NCBI GenBank assembly: GCA_005884605.1
Contig: VBBE01000115.1
Span: 1-32,877 of the forward strand
DNA: 32,877 nt
Direction of reading: 5' to 3'
Origin: Candidatus Bathyarchaeota archaeon
GTDB taxonomy: Archaea > Thermoproteota > Bathyarchaeia > 40CM-2-53-6
The first letter of the stretch is position 1. Each line of letters opens with the position of its first letter. Both the position numbers and the translations under genes were made by a program. Positions 32,147 to 32,877 of the stretch are shown piece by piece. Below the pieces are notes generated by a model that had not been told where the DNA came from, searched no databases, and saw nothing but the letters and a program-made list of their open reading frames with translations.

Positions 32147-32877
32147 ATGATTGAGAAAACAAGCCTCTCTGCCCCCTCCGAGATAGTACGCGAGGCTCTC
32201 TCCAAACCCACCATATTCAAAGACGAAGGCCCTCTCAGCCTTGAGTGGCTCCCAAACCGGCTACCCCACCGGGAAAACCAGCTACGATTCCTCGCAGAAC
32301 TCTTCCGATCAGTCATAGACAAACCCGGAACCACCAGCCCCAAGGTCCTCATCACCGGCGACATTGGAACCGGTAAGACCGTTCTGACACAACGGTTCGG
32401 CACCGACATCCAGCGCACCGCCAAGACCATGAAGCTCAACCTCGCCTACATACACGTCAACTGCCGCGAGTACCGGGGAAGCCTCTTCATGATCCTCAAA
32501 CGAGTCCTCCAGACCTTCACGCCCCAATTCCCCCAGCGAGGTTTCTCTAGCGAGGAACTACTACACATCCTCCTAGACCAGCTGGAGGACAAGAAACTCC
32601 ACGTCATCCTCACCCTCGACGAGGCAGACTCGCTCATCAAAGCAGAAGGCTCCACCAGCCTCTACAACCTCACACGCATCCAAGAGGAGCGCCCTGGCCG
32701 GCCAGTAAGATTGTCCCTCATAATCATCCTGCGAGAGATCAAGAATCTCGAAGACCTCGACAGAAGCACTCAGAGCACACTCCAGCGAAACGTCATCCGT
32801 CTAGACCACTACACCACCCCACAGTTGGAAAATATTCTGAGAGAAAGGGCCGAACTCGCCTTCAAAGAAGCAACGGT
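32147..32877 (+). CDS. cdc6: Orc1/Cdc6 replication initiator, cut off by the window end
   Basis: The visible 243 residues form the AAA+ ATPase part of an archaeal Orc1/Cdc6, which binds origins and loads the MCM helicase. The N-terminal IFKDEGPLSLEWLPNRLPHRENQLRFLAELF is the family signature. Walker A is ITGDIGTGKTVL (GxxGxGKT) and Walker B/sensor is LTLDEADSL, followed by LSLIIILREIKNLEDLD, where sensor 1 normally lies. The C-terminal winged helix is beyond the window. Some archaea carry several paralogues, so this one need not be the main initiator. It is oriented away from the glycan genes. Confidence 0.93.
   Translation, partial: MIEKTSLSAPSEIVREALSKPTIFKDEGPLSLEWLPNRLPHRENQLRFLAELFRSVIDKPGTTSPKVLITGDIGTGKTVLTQRFGTDIQRTAKTMKLNLAYIHVNCREYRGSLFMILKRVLQTFTPQFPQRGFSSEELLHILLDQLEDKKLHVILTLDEADSLIKAEGSTSLYNLTRIQEERPGRPVRLSLIIILREIKNLEDLDRSTQSTLQRNVIRLDHYTTPQLENILRERAELAFKEAT

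Noticed and set aside
1..32877. CRISPR arrays, insertion sequences, tRNA and rRNA genes
   Set aside because: No regularly spaced long repeats, no transposase motifs or terminal inverted repeats, and no T-loop/anticodon arrangement were recognised by eye on either strand. A tRNAscan/Rfam search would be decisive.

Overview
The window reads as a piece of an archaeal chromosome. The clearest evidence is a gapless minus-strand ribosomal protein run (uL22, uS3, uL29, Rnp1, uS17, uL14, uL24, eS4, uL5, uS14, uS8, uL6, eL32, eL19, uL18, uS5, uL30). It contains proteins absent from bacteria (eS4, eL19, eL32) and the archaeal RNase P subunit Rnp1/Rpp29. An Orc1/Cdc6 initiator, an Hsp20 chaperone, KaiC-type ATPases and TATA-like elements ahead of several genes agree with this. 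Base composition is roughly half GC, and TTG and GTG starts are common. I would guess a mesophilic TACK-group archaeon (Bathyarchaeia or Thaumarchaeota-like), but the sequence alone does not settle the lineage.

Layout. Positions 1-486 are non-coding with small hairpins. Plus-strand genes follow: an extended SDR sugar epimerase (487-1446), a DUF457/YdjM-type membrane hydrolase (1544-2215) and a small two-helix membrane protein (about 2310-2777). From 12196 down to 3142 runs a long minus-strand surface-glycan locus. It holds heptose 7-phosphate kinase (hddA), phosphoheptose isomerase (gmhA), a GT2 glycosyltransferase, heptose bisphosphate phosphatase (gmhB), a GT-C-like multi-pass membrane protein, a dolichol-phosphate-sugar-synthase-like GT2, a GT4 and two SAM methyltransferases. 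A processive-type membrane GT2 (12593-13978) sits just upstream of that locus. Then come Hsp20 (14092-14628) and the ribosomal operon, transcribed from about 22690 down to 14689.

After a 700-bp regulatory or RNA-like gap containing four exact-period 17-bp repeats and a strong hairpin, a plus-strand module begins. It has an intact KaiC-like ATPase, a frame-shifted Gln/Glu-rich tail, a second KaiC-like protein that has lost its catalytic residues, a membrane-anchored winged-helix protein, a small coiled-coil protein and a secreted, membrane-anchored beta-domain protein. Pterin dehydratase follows (27218-27565, minus). A second glycan patch comes next: a Zn-finger sugar C-methyltransferase, an unusual GT-A-like protein, a GT4 and a compact FkbM-like methyltransferase. 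The window ends inside an orc1/cdc6 gene.

How the genes work together. The heptose kinase, isomerase and phosphatase could make D-glycero-D-manno-heptose 1-phosphate from sedoheptulose 7-phosphate. The glycosyltransferases, polyprenyl-linked donor synthesis and methyltransferases would then build a methylated surface glycan. No nucleotidyltransferase (HddC type), flippase or oligosaccharyltransferase is visible, so the pathway must be completed elsewhere. The KaiC pair with its membrane-bound winged-helix partner looks like a signalling or regulatory module of unknown output and is the best candidate here for an undescribed system.
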